From the NCBI RefSeq assembly GCF_013375935.1, contig NZ_CP056117.1:1426001-1490000 (forward strand): a DNA stretch of 64,000 nucleotides, in the 5' to 3' direction. Below, one piece after another: positions 34,365 through 44,483 of the stretch (within the stretch, counting starts at the first letter, position 1; each line of letters starts with the position of its first letter). The position numbers and the translations under genes were made by a program. The notes under the pieces were generated by a model that worked only from the letters and a program-made list of their open reading frames with translations, had not been told where the DNA came from and made no database searches. The DNA comes from Enterobacter cloacae (lineage in GTDB: Bacteria > Pseudomonadota > Gammaproteobacteria > Enterobacterales > Enterobacteriaceae).

Positions 34365-35138
34365 ATGGCTTTTAAAACGTGGCAAACGGGCGTTCATATT
34401 CAACAGGATAAGGTGGTTGCGGTTGCGCTAACCAGAGAGCGGGCGGGCTGGCGTTTACGGCGCTGGTGGGCCGTGCCGGTTGCGGACGGTATTATCCGGG
34501 ACGGGAAGATTCTTCAGCCAGAACAGCTGGTTAATGCGCTGCGCGCCTGGCGGAAGACGCTGCCGCACTCGCATCGGGTATTTCTCTCATTTCCGGCGGC
34601 GCGCGTTCTGCAACGCGCTTTGCCCCGACCTTCCGTTGCCCTGCGTGACAGCGAACAGCTCACCTGGCTAGGGTCCGCATTATCACGCGAGCTGGAGATG
34701 CCTGCCGATACGCTGTGTTTTGACTACGCGCAGGACACGTTCAGCAACACATTTCACGTCACCGCGGCGCAGAACAGGGAGGTCGATACCCTGCTGTCGC
34801 TGGCGAAAGCGCTGCGTTTGCGCCTGGCGGCAATCGCTCCGGATGCCGGCGCGCTGGCAAACCTTCTTTCTGCGGTTGCGCCCGCCCGGTGCGTAGCCTG
34901 GAGGGATAAAGACCAGTGGCTGTGGGCGATGCGGCACCAGTGGGGGCGACGCTACGCCACGGAAGCGGCAGATGCGAATGCGCTGGCGGCGCTGCTTGCG
35001 CTTTCTCCTTCCGATATTGCCGTTTTTGATGCTGAACACGATCCCTGGGAAACGGTGTCGCTATGCCAGCCGCCGCTGCCAGAATGCGGCGCCGATTTCA
35101 CCGTCGCCCTGGCGCTGGCCATGAGCGAGGCGCCTTAA
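34365..35138 (+). CDS. hofM: PilM-like pilus assembly/DNA-utilisation protein HofM
   Basis: First gene of hofMNOPQ, homologous to pilMNOPQ of type IV pili; in E. coli needed for growth on DNA as carbon source. It has 257 residues (E. coli 259), an actin-like PilM fold by homology, with no membrane segment. Sequence identity to E. coli is modest, typical of this operon. An RBS AAGGAG lies 10-12 bp before the start. Its stop TAA shares a base with the hofN ATG (TAATG), suggesting coupling. Confidence 0.88.
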   Translation: MAFKTWQTGVHIQQDKVVAVALTRERAGWRLRRWWAVPVADGIIRDGKILQPEQLVNALRAWRKTLPHSHRVFLSFPAARVLQRALPRPSVALRDSEQLTWLGSALSRELEMPADTLCFDYAQDTFSNTFHVTAAQNREVDTLLSLAKALRLRLAAIAPDAGALANLLSAVAPARCVAWRDKDQWLWAMRHQWGRRYATEAADANALAALLALSPSDIAVFDAEHDPWETVSLCQPPLPECGADFTVALALAMSEAP

Positions 35139-35632
35139 TGAGCATGCCGAATCTCTTACCGTGGCGCCGGGAACGGCGCATTCAGCAGCTGCGGTTCTGG
35201 GGCCTGCTGTACGCCGCCTCGCTGCTGTTGATGCTGGCGGGAGGCGTCAGCCTGCGTGTGGCGCAGAGCCTCGCGTCACAGGCGTTGCAGAGCGATCTGG
35301 CGGGAACGCGTGCGGTTCAGAAGGTATTGAAAGCGCGGCAGCCGCAGCCTGCGAAAGCGAGCTCCCCTTCGCAGCCGCCGGAGCCGGTAGCATGGCAACC
35401 CGCGCTGGAATCCCTTGCCAGCGCGATGCCGCAGCAGGCCTGGCTGACGACGTTACGTTATCAGCCCCCCTCACTGATCCTGAGCGGCTACGCCACCTCT
35501 TTCACGGCACTCACCGCCATGACCGATGCGCTGGAGCGGATAAAGGGGTTTATCCCCGGTCCGGCAGGCGCATTGCAGCAGGATAGCCGGGGGCGGTGGA
35601 TGTTTACGTTTCAGCTTCATAGCCGGAGGTAG
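35138..35632 (+). CDS. hofN: PilN-like protein HofN
   Basis: Bitopic inner-membrane protein expected to pair with HofO. It has 164 residues (E. coli 179). The N-terminus has the PilN-type NLLPWR motif, followed by a transmembrane helix (~20-42) and a periplasmic ferredoxin-like domain. Start ATG 35138 overlaps the hofM stop; ATG 35144 is an alternative. Shortening lies in the coiled stretch after the membrane helix. Confidence 0.85.
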   Translation: MSMPNLLPWRRERRIQQLRFWGLLYAASLLLMLAGGVSLRVAQSLASQALQSDLAGTRAVQKVLKARQPQPAKASSPSQPPEPVAWQPALESLASAMPQQAWLTTLRYQPPSLILSGYATSFTALTAMTDALERIKGFIPGPAGALQQDSRGRWMFTFQLHSRR

Positions 35633-35635
35633 GCG

Positions 35636-36097
35636 ATGAATATGTGGTATCAACGCTGGGCCGACGCGCCTCCTTCCCGGCGCGTGCTTTGCTGGTCGAT
35701 CGCCTCGGCTATTGTTGCGCTTGCGATCTGGGGGCTGCTGCTGAGACCCGCTTATATCCACTTCGCCCGCATTCAGGCGCAGGTCCTTAGTGCCGGGCGC
35801 ATCAACGCGTCGCTGTGGCCACGGGCTCTGCGGCAGCCGGTGGTAGCGCAGGTGAGAGGCGCGCATTCGGCTGAGCCCTTTTCCCCGCTGGCGCTTCAGG
35901 GAGAGGGCGCCAGGCTGGTGCACTGGAAACCGCGGCAGATCGGGGGAGAGCTGGCGCTTGACGCTTCATGGCAGGCGGTCCCGGCGCTCTTTTCCCGTCT
36001 GGCGCGTAAGGACGTGCGGGTAAGCGCGTTTGATATCGCCCCTCAGGGCACGCAGCTTCGCCTCAGCCTCCAGCTGGAGACCGGCCATGCCCGGTAA
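35636..36097 (+). CDS. hofO: PilO-like protein HofO
   Basis: Small bitopic protein, 153 residues (E. coli 146), with a short cytoplasmic head, one membrane helix (~20-40) and a periplasmic domain. Recognised mainly by position and layout in hofMNOPQ. RBS GGAGG lies ~5 bp before ATG 35636, 3 bp after hofN. Overlaps hofP by 11 bases. Confidence 0.8.
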   Translation: MNMWYQRWADAPPSRRVLCWSIASAIVALAIWGLLLRPAYIHFARIQAQVLSAGRINASLWPRALRQPVVAQVRGAHSAEPFSPLALQGEGARLVHWKPRQIGGELALDASWQAVPALFSRLARKDVRVSAFDIAPQGTQLRLSLQLETGHAR

Positions 36098-36491
36098 AGC
36101 ACGCGTACTGATCCTGCTTTCTTTGCTTTTCCTGACGGGGATGCGGGACCCCTTCTCCGCGCCGGAAGACCTTTGCGCCGCTGGTCAGCTCGGCCAGTGG
36201 CGGTATCGGGGAGTTATCAGCGGCAGCAGCGATATCGGCCTTATGCAGGACGGGCAGAAACGCTGGCACCGGGTTAAGCGACAGATGCGGTTAACGCCAG
36301 GGTGGCGGGTAAGCGCGATAGATAAACAACAACTGACCGTTGACGTCGGCGAGAGGTGCGAGCCGCAGCAATGGACATGGCAACGAGAAGGATCGAAAAA
36401 AAGTGAAGATAAGGATATTGCTGTTGCTGATGGCGCTCAGCCAGCCCCTGTTGGCCGCCGCGCCAAAGCTGGTCACCCTGCTGGTGGATGA
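36087..36491 (+). CDS. hofP: PilP-like protein HofP
   Basis: 134 residues, the E. coli length. A hydrophobic N-terminus (~5-18, signal-like) is followed by the PilP-type hallmark GMRDPFSAPEDLC. Likely periplasmic and linking the inner-membrane HofMNO to the HofQ secretin. The ATG at 36087 lies inside the end of hofO; the hofQ GTG start at 36403 lies inside this gene, an overlap of 89 bases. Confidence 0.85.
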   Translation: MPGKARVLILLSLLFLTGMRDPFSAPEDLCAAGQLGQWRYRGVISGSSDIGLMQDGQKRWHRVKRQMRLTPGWRVSAIDKQQLTVDVGERCEPQQWTWQREGSKKSEDKDIAVADGAQPAPVGRRAKAGHPAGG

Positions 36492-37641
36492 GGTGCCGGT
36501 GGTTCAGGTGCTGCAGGCGCTGGTCGCGCAGGAGGACCGCAACCTGGTGGTATCGCCGGACGTTAGCGGCTCGCTTTCGCTGAATTTAGCGCGGGTGCCC
36601 TGGCGGCAGGCGCTTCAGACGGTAGTCAACAGCGCCGGGCTGGTACTGCGGGAAGAGGCTGGCATTTTTTATGTGCATACGGCGGCCTGGCAGCGGGAGC
36701 AACAGGCGCGTAAGGAGCAGGAGCGGGCCCAGCGTCAGCTCAACGCCCCGTTAATCGCTCACAGCATTCCATTTTCTTACGCAGACGCCGGCGAATTGCA
36801 AAAAGCGGCGGAAAAGCTCTTAAGCCCGAAGGGCAGCTTATCCGTCGACAGGCGCACCAACCGTCTTCTGGTAAGGGATAACAAGACGGTGGTGGACGTG
36901 CTGCAGCGCTGGGCGGCGCAGATGGATCTGCCCGTCGAGCAGGTGGAGCTGGCGGCGCAAATCGTAACAATCAGTGAAAAAAGCCTGCGCGAGCTGGGCG
37001 TGAAGTGGAGCCTTGCCGGGGCAACTGGGACCGAAAAAATCGGACAGGTCACGACGCTTGGCGCAGACCTGGCGGCGGCGGGCGCGACCGCCCACGTTGG
37101 CTTTAACATCGGGCGCATCAACGGCAGGATGCTGGATCTGGAACTGTCGGCGCTTGAGCAAAAGCAGCAGGTGGATATCATCGCCAGCCCGCGGCTGCTG
37201 GCGTCCCACATGCAGCCAGCAAGCATCAAACAGGGCAGCGAAATTCCGTATCAGGTCTCGAGCGGCGAGAGCGGGGCAACCTCGGTTGAGTTTAAAGAGG
37301 CGGTACTGGGGATGGAGGTCACGCCGGTGGTGCTGCCGGGAGGCCGCGTTCGCCTTAAGCTGCATATCAGTGAAAATATGCCCGGCCAGGTGCTGCAACA
37401 GGCAGACGGCGAAACGCTGGCAATTGATAAGCAGGAGATTGAAACGCAGGTTGAGGTAAAAAGTGGAGAAACGCTCGCGCTGGGCGGCATTTTTTCGCAA
37501 AAGAATAAAACCGGACGCGATAGCGTGCCCGTGCTGGGAAACATCCCGCTGCTGGGCCAGCTGTTTCGCCATGACGGAAAAGATAATGAACGACGCGAGC
37601 TGGTGGTGTTTATCACGCCACGTCTGGTCAGTATTGATTAA
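36403..37641 (+). CDS. hofQ: Outer-membrane secretin HofQ
   Basis: PilQ-type secretin expected to form the outer-membrane channel for DNA uptake. It has 412 residues, exactly the E. coli length, if translated from GTG 36403 (with AGAAGGA ~8 bp upstream). Signal peptide (1-20, LLLLMALSQPLLAAA), N0/N1 domains (~20-165) and the secretin domain (~180-412) with VGFNIGRINGRMLDLELSAL and DIIASPRLLAS. The open frame continues upstream to 36340 in the hofP region but that extension would spoil the signal peptide. Confidence 0.92.
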   Translation: MKIRILLLLMALSQPLLAAAPKLVTLLVDEVPVVQVLQALVAQEDRNLVVSPDVSGSLSLNLARVPWRQALQTVVNSAGLVLREEAGIFYVHTAAWQREQQARKEQERAQRQLNAPLIAHSIPFSYADAGELQKAAEKLLSPKGSLSVDRRTNRLLVRDNKTVVDVLQRWAAQMDLPVEQVELAAQIVTISEKSLRELGVKWSLAGATGTEKIGQVTTLGADLAAAGATAHVGFNIGRINGRMLDLELSALEQKQQVDIIASPRLLASHMQPASIKQGSEIPYQVSSGESGATSVEFKEAVLGMEVTPVVLPGGRVRLKLHISENMPGQVLQQADGETLAIDKQEIETQVEVKSGETLALGGIFSQKNKTGRDSVPVLGNIPLLGQLFRHDGKDNERRELVVFITPRLVSID

Positions 37642-37927
37642 TGGGTAACGATCCCCGCAATGATTTTGCATTCAGTTTGTTGCAGATGTTTGACGTGGGG
37701 CATGAATTAGCATACAAGGAGTACCGATTTGAGTTGGACTTACGTCTTATTTCCCAGTGCACCGGGTACGGTGATTTAATCAGTTGCCAAACAAGCCGGA
37801 GTATTGAGATAATTTTTCGTCTGACTCTCGCTCTATTGCATATGAGGTTTCAGTTCATGTCCTGCTACGCCAGGTGTCTGCGCAGCGGGGATTACCATTA
37901 ACGAATAGTCTTAGTAGTACCGAAAAA
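37642..37927 (+). promoter_or_regulatory. aroK upstream region
   Basis: 286 bp between hofQ and aroK, AT-richer than its flanks, where the promoters of the aroK-aroB-damX-dam transcript are placed in E. coli. A frame of 86 codons (37641-37901) begins on the hofQ stop codon (TAATG) but lacks an RBS and homology. No specific operator was recognised. Confidence 0.45.
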
Positions 37928-38449
37928 ATGGCAGAGAAACGCAATATCTTTCTGGTTGGGCCTATGGGTGCCGGCAAAAGCACTATTGGGCGTCAGTTAG
38001 CTCAACAACTCAATATGGAATTTTACGATTCTGATCAAGAGATTGAGAAACGAACCGGAGCGGATGTGGGCTGGGTCTTCGATGTAGAAGGCGAAGAAGG
38101 TTTCCGTGACCGAGAAGAAAAAGTGATCAACGAACTCACGGAAAAACAGGGCATTGTGCTGGCAACAGGCGGCGGCTCTGTAAAATCTCGCGAAACCCGC
38201 AACCGTCTCTCCGCCCGTGGTGTAGTGGTCTATCTTGAGACGACCATCGAAAAACAGCTGGCACGCACGCAGCGTGATAAAAAGCGCCCGTTGCTGCAGG
38301 TTGAAACGCCGCCACGTGAAGTTCTGGAAGCGTTGGCCGATGAACGCAATCCTCTGTACGAAGAGATTGCTGATGTGACCATTCGTACTGACGATCAGAG
38401 CGCTAAAGTGGTTGCAAACCAGATTATTCATATGCTGGAAAGCAACTGA
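37928..38449 (+). CDS. aroK: Shikimate kinase I
   Basis: Phosphorylates shikimate in chorismate biosynthesis. It has 173 residues, as in E. coli. Walker A GPMGAGKS at 11-18, substrate-binding DSD (~34-36) and GGG (~80-82), lid region RDKKRP. ATG 37928 ([10 protein letters not shown]) is chosen by homology. First gene of the aroK-aroB-damX-dam-rpe-gph-trpS cluster; 58 bp to aroB. Confidence 0.99.
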   Translation: MAEKRNIFLVGPMGAGKSTIGRQLAQQLNMEFYDSDQEIEKRTGADVGWVFDVEGEEGFRDREEKVINELTEKQGIVLATGGGSVKSRETRNRLSARGVVVYLETTIEKQLARTQRDKKRPLLQVETPPREVLEALADERNPLYEEIADVTIRTDDQSAKVVANQIIHMLESN

Positions 38450-38507
38450 TTCTGGCTTTATATACACTCGCCTGCGGGTAATAAGCATTTAAGGTGGATG
38501 TCGCGTC

Positions 38508-39596
38508 ATGGAGAGGATTACAGTTACTCTCGGGGAACGTAGTTACCCTATCACCATCGCGGCTGGTTTGTTTAACGACCCAGCTTCCTTCTTACCACTG
38601 AAAGCGGGTGATCAGGCGATGCTGGTCACCAACGAGACGCTGGCTCCGCTTTATCTCGACCGCGTACGTCACCTGCTTGAGCAGGCGGGCGTAAAGGTCG
38701 ACAGTGTGATTCTGCCCGACGGCGAGCAGTATAAAAGCCTGACGGTGCTTGATACCGTCTTTACCGCACTTCTGCAAAAACCGCACGGTCGTGATACAAC
38801 GCTGCTTGCCCTGGGCGGCGGTGTTGTAGGCGATCTGACCGGTTTTGCAGCCGCCAGCTACCAGCGCGGCGTGCGCTTTATTCAAATTCCAACCACGTTG
38901 CTGTCACAGGTCGATTCGTCTGTAGGCGGTAAAACGGCGGTGAACCATCCGCTTGGCAAAAACATGATTGGCGCGTTCTACCAGCCTGCATCGGTGGTGG
39001 TGGATCTCGACTGTCTGAAAACCTTGCCAGCGCGCGAGCTGGCTTCTGGCCTTGCAGAAGTGATCAAATACGGCATTATTCTTGACGGTGAGTTTTTTAA
39101 CTGGCTCGAAGAGAATATGGATGCGCTGCTGCGCCTCGATGGGCAGGCAATGGCCTACTGTATTCGCCGTTGCTGTGAGCTGAAAGCAGAAGTCGTTGCC
39201 GCAGATGAGCGTGAAACCGGCTTACGTGCTTTACTGAATCTGGGGCATACGTTTGGCCATGCGATCGAAGCCGAAATGGGCTACGGTAACTGGCTTCACG
39301 GTGAAGCCGTCGCTGCCGGGATGGTCATGGCAGCGCGTGCCTCTGAACGTCTGGGTCAGTTCAGGCCGGAAGAGACCGCGCGTATCATCGCGTTGCTTAA
39401 ACGTGCGGGGTTGCCGGTGAGCGGACCGCAGGAAATGGCTGCGCAGGCGTACCTTCCCCACATGATGCGCGATAAAAAAGTATTGGCAGGCGAGATGCGT
39501 CTGGTGCTCCCGCTTGCAATAGGGAAAAGTGAAGTGCGCGGCGGAGTGCCGCACGACGTCGTACTTGGCGCTATTGCTGATTGTCAGCAGGCGTAA
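38508..39596 (+). CDS. aroB: 3-dehydroquinate synthase
   Basis: Second step of the shikimate pathway: converts DAHP to 3-dehydroquinate using NAD and Zn. It has 362 residues, as in E. coli. NAD-binding [13 protein letters not shown] (~104-116), [12 protein letters not shown] (~136-147), zinc ligands in the HTFGHAIE region (~247-254) and a downstream His (NWLHGEAV). Start ATG 38508. Confidence 0.99.
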   Translation: MERITVTLGERSYPITIAAGLFNDPASFLPLKAGDQAMLVTNETLAPLYLDRVRHLLEQAGVKVDSVILPDGEQYKSLTVLDTVFTALLQKPHGRDTTLLALGGGVVGDLTGFAAASYQRGVRFIQIPTTLLSQVDSSVGGKTAVNHPLGKNMIGAFYQPASVVVDLDCLKTLPARELASGLAEVIKYGIILDGEFFNWLEENMDALLRLDGQAMAYCIRRCCELKAEVVAADERETGLRALLNLGHTFGHAIEAEMGYGNWLHGEAVAAGMVMAARASERLGQFRPEETARIIALLKRAGLPVSGPQEMAAQAYLPHMMRDKKVLAGEMRLVLPLAIGKSEVRGGVPHDVVLGAIADCQQA

Positions 39597-39687
39597 CAAC
39601 TAGAAAGGTCAGACCGCTCTAACGGGTGGTCGTTTAGCTTCAGGTAAATGCAGAGTCGTTGGCATAAGCCTTTGAGTGGGGTGTTAA

Positions 39688-40992
39688 ATGGATGAATTCA
39701 AACCAGAAGACGAGCTGAAACCCGATCCCAGCGATCGTCGTACTGGTCGTTCTCGTCAATCTTCAGAACGTGATAACGAGCCGCAGATCAATTTTGACGA
39801 TGTCGATCTGGATGCAGACGATCGTCGTCCTTCGCGCAGCCGCAATGCGCGAAATGAGCGTGAAGATGAGGAGTACGAATCCGAAGAAGCGTTAATGGAT
39901 GAACAGCCCGTCGAACGCCGACCGCGCAAGCGTAAAAAAGCGGTAGCGGCAAAACCGGCTTCCCGACAGTACATCATGATGGGTCTTGGCGTTCTGGTAC
40001 TGATATTGCTGATTGTCGGCATCGGTTCCGCGCTGAAAGCACCTTCTACAAATTCTGGCGAGCAGACCGCGTCTGCTGAAAAGAGCATCGACCTGTCTGG
40101 TAACGATGCGAGCAATCAGGCGAACGGCGCACAGCCTGCGCCGGGCATGACTTCTGCAGAGCAGACTGCCGGCAACACCAGCGCCGGTCAGGATATCTCT
40201 CTGCCGCCTGTTTCTGCTACCCCGACTCAGGGCCAGACCCCTGCTGCGCCTGAAGGCCAGCAGCGTGTCGAAGTCCAGGGCGATCTGAACAACGCGCTGA
40301 TGCAGCCGCAAAATCAGGAGCAGGTTAACAATGCCGTGGTGAACTCCACGCTGCCAACTGAACCTGCCACCGTTGCGCCAGTTCATGGCAGTACTGCCCA
40401 ACAGCAGGCTGCGGCAACGGAAACCAAACCGCGTCAGACGCAGACTGCACCGCGTCAGGAACGTAAGCAGGCCGTGATTGAGCCGAAGCGTGAGGCTAAA
40501 CCGCAGGCCGTAGTAAAAGCGCCTGAAGCGAAAGCGCCAGCGCAGACAAAATCTGCGGTGAGCCAGCCGGTTAAAGCGCCAGCGCCAGCGCCAGCAGCAA
40601 CCGCTGCTCCGAAAGCGACGGCGACCACAGCGGCGCCTGCTGCGACAGCGGCACCGGCTGCAACGCCAACCGCTAGCGCATCCAGCACCGCGGCAGGTAA
40701 AACGACGGGCAACGTAGGTTCTCTGAAGTCGGCGTCATCCAGCAACTACACGTTGCAGCTGAGCAGTTCGTCTAACTACGACAACCTCAACGCCTGGGCG
40801 AAGAAATCGAATCTGAAAAACTATGTGGTTTATCAGACGACCCGTAACGGGCAGCCGTGGTACGTGCTGGTAAGCGGCGTTTATGCTTCTAAAGATGAAG
40901 CAAAACGCGCCGTGGCGTCACTGCCAGCGGACGTACAGGCGAAGAACCCGTGGGCGAAGCCGATCCATCAGGTGCAGGCCGATCTGAAGTAA
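39688..40992 (+). CDS. damX: Cell division protein DamX (SPOR domain)
   Basis: Inner-membrane protein recruited to the septum by binding denuded peptidoglycan; interferes with division when overproduced. It has 434 residues (E. coli 428). Acidic/charged cytoplasmic region (1-92), one transmembrane helix (~95-115), a long low-complexity periplasmic linker rich in Ala, Pro, Thr and Gln, and a C-terminal SPOR domain (~355-432, [13 protein letters not shown]). The linker includes a short GCGCCA tandem repeat at 40576-40596. Start ATG 39688. Confidence 0.97.
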   Translation: MDEFKPEDELKPDPSDRRTGRSRQSSERDNEPQINFDDVDLDADDRRPSRSRNARNEREDEEYESEEALMDEQPVERRPRKRKKAVAAKPASRQYIMMGLGVLVLILLIVGIGSALKAPSTNSGEQTASAEKSIDLSGNDASNQANGAQPAPGMTSAEQTAGNTSAGQDISLPPVSATPTQGQTPAAPEGQQRVEVQGDLNNALMQPQNQEQVNNAVVNSTLPTEPATVAPVHGSTAQQQAAATETKPRQTQTAPRQERKQAVIEPKREAKPQAVVKAPEAKAPAQTKSAVSQPVKAPAPAPAATAAPKATATTAAPAATAAPAATPTASASSTAAGKTTGNVGSLKSASSSNYTLQLSSSSNYDNLNAWAKKSNLKNYVVYQTTRNGQPWYVLVSGVYASKDEAKRAVASLPADVQAKNPWAKPIHQVQADLK

Positions 40993-41059
40993 TGTTTAAA
41001 GCGCAGGATGCTGTCGGAGCTTTCTCCACAGCCGGAGAAGGTGTAATCAGTTAGTCAGC

Positions 41060-41872
41060 ATGAAAAAAAATCGCGCTTTTCTGAAATGGGCAGGGGGGAA
41101 ATACCCCCTGCTCGACGATATTAAAAAGCACCTGCCGAAAGGCGAGTGTCTTATTGAGCCCTTCGTGGGCGCGGGATCGGTGTTTCTGAATACCGATTTT
41201 TCTCGTTATATCCTGGCGGATATCAACAGCGACCTCATCAGCCTCTATAACATTGTTAAGCTGCGTACCGACGAGTATGTGGAAGAGGCACGCAAGCTGT
41301 TTACGCCAGAGAACAACAGCCCGGACGTTTACTATCAGTTCCGCGCTGAGTTTAACCAGAGCCAGGATCCGTTCCGCCGCGCGCTGTTGTTCCTCTATCT
41401 CAACCGTCATGGCTATAACGGCCTGTGCCGGTATAACCTGCGTGGCGAATTTAACGTGCCGTTTGGCCGCTATAAGCGCCCCTATTTCCCGCAGGCCGAG
41501 CTGTATCACTTTGCTGAAAAAGCGCAGAATGCCGAGTTCTACTGCCTTTCGTATGAAGCGTGCATGGAGCTGGCTGGCGTAAACTCGGTGGTCTACTGCG
41601 ATCCGCCTTACGCGCCGCTTTCGGCCACGGCAAATTTTACCGCCTACCACACCAACAGCTTTAGCCCGGCCGAGCAGGCCCGTCTGGCAGAGATGGCGGA
41701 AAAGCTGGTCAGCAAAAGAATTCCGGTGTTAATTTCGAATCACGACACGCCTGATACGCGCGAATGGTACAAAGCCGCGAAGCATTTTCAGGTAAAAGTG
41801 CGTCGTAGCATTAGCAGCAACGGCGGCACACGTAAAAAGGTGGACGAACTTCTGGCGCTTTATCGACCCTGA
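41060..41872 (+). CDS. dam: DNA adenine methylase (GATC)
   Basis: Methylates adenine in GATC for mismatch-repair strand choice, replication timing and gene control. It has 270 residues (E. coli 278; shorter at the C-terminus). AdoMet motif FLKWAGGK (7-14) and FVGAGS (35-40), catalytic DPPY at 181-184. Start ATG 41060, 67 bp after damX; 39 bp to rpe. Confidence 0.98.
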   Translation: MKKNRAFLKWAGGKYPLLDDIKKHLPKGECLIEPFVGAGSVFLNTDFSRYILADINSDLISLYNIVKLRTDEYVEEARKLFTPENNSPDVYYQFRAEFNQSQDPFRRALLFLYLNRHGYNGLCRYNLRGEFNVPFGRYKRPYFPQAELYHFAEKAQNAEFYCLSYEACMELAGVNSVVYCDPPYAPLSATANFTAYHTNSFSPAEQARLAEMAEKLVSKRIPVLISNHDTPDTREWYKAAKHFQVKVRRSISSNGGTRKKVDELLALYRP

Positions 41873-41911
41873 GCCTTTGCCCGCCGGTAAACACATTTCA
41901 AGGAGATGCGG

Positions 41912-42589
41912 ATGAAACAGTTTTTGATTGCTCCCTCAATTCTGTCGGCCGATTTTGCCCGCCTGGGTGAAGACACAGCCAAAGCTCTCGCGGCTGGCGC
42001 GGACGTCGTCCATTTCGACGTTATGGATAACCACTACGTTCCCAACCTGACCATCGGCCCGATGGTGCTTAAAGCGCTGCGTAACTACGGCATCACCGCG
42101 CCCATTGACGTGCACCTGATGGTGAAGCCGGTTGATCGCATCGTGCCTGATTTTGCCGCGGCGGGTGCCAGCATCATCACGTTCCATCCGGAAGCCTCCG
42201 AGCACGTCGACCGCACCCTGCAGCTTATCAAAGAGAACGGCTGTAAGGCGGGGCTGGTGTTTAACCCGGCGACGCCGCTGAGCTATCTCGACTACGTGAT
42301 GGACAAGCTGGACGTGATCCTGCTGATGTCCGTCAACCCGGGCTTTGGCGGCCAGTCGTTTATCCCTCAGACCCTCGACAAGCTGCGTGAAGTGCGCCGC
42401 CGTATTGACGAGTCTGGCTATGATATTCGCCTGGAAGTGGACGGCGGCGTGAAGGTCAGTAACATCGGTGAGATTGCGGCTGCGGGGGCAGATATGTTCG
42501 TTGCAGGCTCTGCCATCTTCGACCAACCGGATTACAAAACCGTCATTGATGAAATGCGCCGTGAACTGGCGAAGGTAAGTCATGGATAA
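41912..42589 (+). CDS. rpe: Ribulose-phosphate 3-epimerase
   Basis: Interconverts ribulose-5-phosphate and xylulose-5-phosphate. It has 225 residues, as in E. coli. TIM barrel with metal/catalytic residues in [14 protein letters not shown] (~32-45), DVHLMV, and the phosphate-binding VDGGV (~177-181) and GSAIF. ATG 41912 has AAGGAG at 7 bp; an ATG two codons earlier is too close to it. Overlaps gph by 8 bases. Confidence 0.99.
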   Translation: MKQFLIAPSILSADFARLGEDTAKALAAGADVVHFDVMDNHYVPNLTIGPMVLKALRNYGITAPIDVHLMVKPVDRIVPDFAAAGASIITFHPEASEHVDRTLQLIKENGCKAGLVFNPATPLSYLDYVMDKLDVILLMSVNPGFGGQSFIPQTLDKLREVRRRIDESGYDIRLEVDGGVKVSNIGEIAAAGADMFVAGSAIFDQPDYKTVIDEMRRELAKVSHG

Positions 42590-43343
42590 ATTGCAGGCTA
42601 TTCGGGGTGTAGCATTTGACCTCGACGGCACGCTGGTCGACAGCGCGCCAGGATTAACCAGCGCCGTCGATCGTGCGCTGTATGCGCTTGAACTACCCGT
42701 TGCGGGCGAAGAGCGCGTCGTGACGTGGATTGGTAACGGTGCGGACGTGCTGATGGAGCGCGCGCTGACCTGGGCTCGTCAGGAGCGCGCCTCTCAGCGT
42801 TCCGCGCAGGGAAAGCCGGGCGTTGACCACGCGGATATTCCCCAGGACGAGCAGCAGCGTATTCTGCGCAAGCTGTTCGACCGCTTCTACGAAGAGACCG
42901 TTGAAGAGGGCAGTTTCCTGTTCCCGGACGTGGCTGAAACCCTGAGTGCGCTGCACGCGAAAGGTATTCCGCTGGGGCTGGTCACCAACAAGCCGACGCC
43001 GTTTGTTGCGCCCCTGCTGGACGCGCTGGATATCGCGAAATACTTCTCCGTGATTGTGGGCGGCGATGACGTGCAGAACAAAAAGCCGCATCCCGAGCCG
43101 CTGCTGCTTGTGGCAGGAAAATTATCCTTATCGCCTGCGGAGCTGCTCTTTGTCGGCGATTCACGCAATGATATTCTGGCCGCCAGAGCGGCAGGTTGCC
43201 CCTCTGTTGGGTTGACCTATGGCTACAACTACGGTGAGGCCATCACGCTGAGTGAGCCGGACGTCGTGTTCGACCACTTCAAAGATTTGTTGCCCGCACT
43301 CGGGCTCTCGCACAGTGAACATCAGGAATTGAATAATGACTAA
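42582..43343 (+). CDS. gph: Phosphoglycolate phosphatase
   Basis: HAD hydrolase that removes 2-phosphoglycolate formed in repair of 3'-phosphoglycolate DNA ends. It has 253 residues (E. coli 252). Motif [10 protein letters not shown] with nucleophile Asp13 and Asp15, motif II LVTNKPT, motif [11 protein letters not shown]. Overlaps rpe and trpS by 8 bases each, indicating translational coupling along rpe-gph-trpS. Confidence 0.98.
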   Translation: MDKLQAIRGVAFDLDGTLVDSAPGLTSAVDRALYALELPVAGEERVVTWIGNGADVLMERALTWARQERASQRSAQGKPGVDHADIPQDEQQRILRKLFDRFYEETVEEGSFLFPDVAETLSALHAKGIPLGLVTNKPTPFVAPLLDALDIAKYFSVIVGGDDVQNKKPHPEPLLLVAGKLSLSPAELLFVGDSRNDILAARAAGCPSVGLTYGYNYGEAITLSEPDVVFDHFKDLLPALGLSHSEHQELNND

Positions 43344-44340
43344 GCCCATCGTTTTTAGTGGCGCACAGCCTTCAGGTGAACTGACCATTGGTAACTATAT
43401 GGGTGCGTTACGTCAGTGGGTGAGCATGCAGGATGACTACCACTGCATCTATTGCATCGTGGATTTGCATGCCATCACCGCCCGTCAGGATCCCGAGAAG
43501 CTGCGTAAAGCGACGCTGGATACGCTGGCGCTGTACCTGGCGTGCGGCATCGATCCTGAGAAAAGCACCATCTTCGTTCAGTCTCACGTGCCTGAGCACG
43601 CGCAGCTGGGCTGGGCGCTGAACTGCTACACCTACTTTGGTGAGCTGAGCCGCATGACCCAGTTTAAGGATAAGTCTGCCCGCTACTCTGAAAACATCAA
43701 CGCCGGCCTGTTTGACTATCCGGTGCTGATGGCGGCAGACATTCTGCTGTACCAGACCAACCAGGTGCCGGTGGGTGAAGACCAGAAGCAGCATCTGGAG
43801 CTGAGCCGCGATATCGCCCAGCGCTTTAACGCCCTGTACGGTGACGTATTCAAAGTGCCTGAGCCGTTTATTCCGAAATCCGGCGCGCGCGTGATGTCGC
43901 TGCTGGAGCCGACCAAGAAAATGTCCAAGTCTGACGATAACCGCAACAACGTTATCGGCCTGCTGGAAGATCCGAAATCGGTGGTGAAAAAGCTGAAGCG
44001 TGCGGTGACCGACTCCGACGAGCCGCCTGTTGTGCGCTACGACGTGCAGAACAAAGCCGGCGTTTCCAACCTGCTGGATATCCTCTCCGGCGTAACCGGA
44101 CAGAGCATCCCTGAGCTGGAAAAACACTTCGAGGGCAAGATGTACGGCCACCTGAAAGGCGAAGTGGCAGAAGCGGTTTCAGGAATGCTGACCGAGCTGC
44201 AGGAGCGCTATAACCGCTTCCGCAACGACGAAGCCTTCCTGCAAAAAGTGATGAAAGACGGTGCGGAAAAAGCCAGCGCGCGCGCATCCGAAACGCTTAA
44301 AGCGGTATACGAAGCAATCGGGTTTGTCGCTAAGCCATAG
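43336..44340 (+). CDS. trpS: Tryptophanyl-tRNA synthetase
   Basis: Class I aminoacyl-tRNA synthetase, 334 residues as in E. coli. HIGH-equivalent TIGN (17-20, within [13 protein letters not shown]) and KMSKS (~195-199, KKMSKSDD) are present. Last gene of the aroK-to-trpS cluster; followed by a terminator at 44348-44374. Confidence 0.99.
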   Translation: MTKPIVFSGAQPSGELTIGNYMGALRQWVSMQDDYHCIYCIVDLHAITARQDPEKLRKATLDTLALYLACGIDPEKSTIFVQSHVPEHAQLGWALNCYTYFGELSRMTQFKDKSARYSENINAGLFDYPVLMAADILLYQTNQVPVGEDQKQHLELSRDIAQRFNALYGDVFKVPEPFIPKSGARVMSLLEPTKKMSKSDDNRNNVIGLLEDPKSVVKKLKRAVTDSDEPPVVRYDVQNKAGVSNLLDILSGVTGQSIPELEKHFEGKMYGHLKGEVAEAVSGMLTELQERYNRFRNDEAFLQKVMKDGAEKASARASETLKAVYEAIGFVAKP

Positions 44341-44347
44341 CTAAAAG

Positions 44348-44374
44348 CAAAACGGTAACCACGTTACCGTTTTT
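44348..44374 (+). terminator. Rho-independent terminator of trpS
   Basis: AAAACGGTAAC-cac-GTTACCGTTTTT: an 11-bp stem and T run, 8 bp after the trpS stop. Confidence 0.92.
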
Positions 44375-44384
44375 AGAGTTTATT

Positions 44385-44423
44385 CCCTCTCCCTGTGGGA
44401 GAGGGCCAGGATGAGGGCATCAG
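44385..44423 (+). repeat. Intergenic palindrome family, copy 8 (forward)
   Basis: CCCTCTCCC-tgt-GGGAGAGGG with tail ending ATGAGGGCATCAG, between the terminators of convergent trpS and yhfL. It is nearly identical to copy 2. Confidence 0.87.
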
Positions 44424-44440
44424 GCCGCACCACCCAAACT

Positions 44441-44468
44441 AAAAAACCGGGAAACCCCCGGTTTTTTT
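44441..44468 (-). terminator. Rho-independent terminator of yhfL
   Basis: AAAAAACCGGG-aaac-CCCCGGTTTTTTT: a short GC stem with long A and T tracts, just past the yhfL stop on the minus strand; could act in both directions. Confidence 0.85.
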
Positions 44469-44483
44469 ACGCCTGAAAAACGC

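Noticed and set aside
37641..37901. 86-codon frame starting on the hofQ stop codon (TAATG)
   Set aside because: It looks translationally coupled but has no RBS, no homology and unusual codon use; the region is the expected aroK promoter area.
40441..40700. Repetitive DNA in damX considered as a possible CRISPR or satellite
   Set aside because: Repeats are short, in frame and encode an Ala/Pro-rich linker; there are no spacers.
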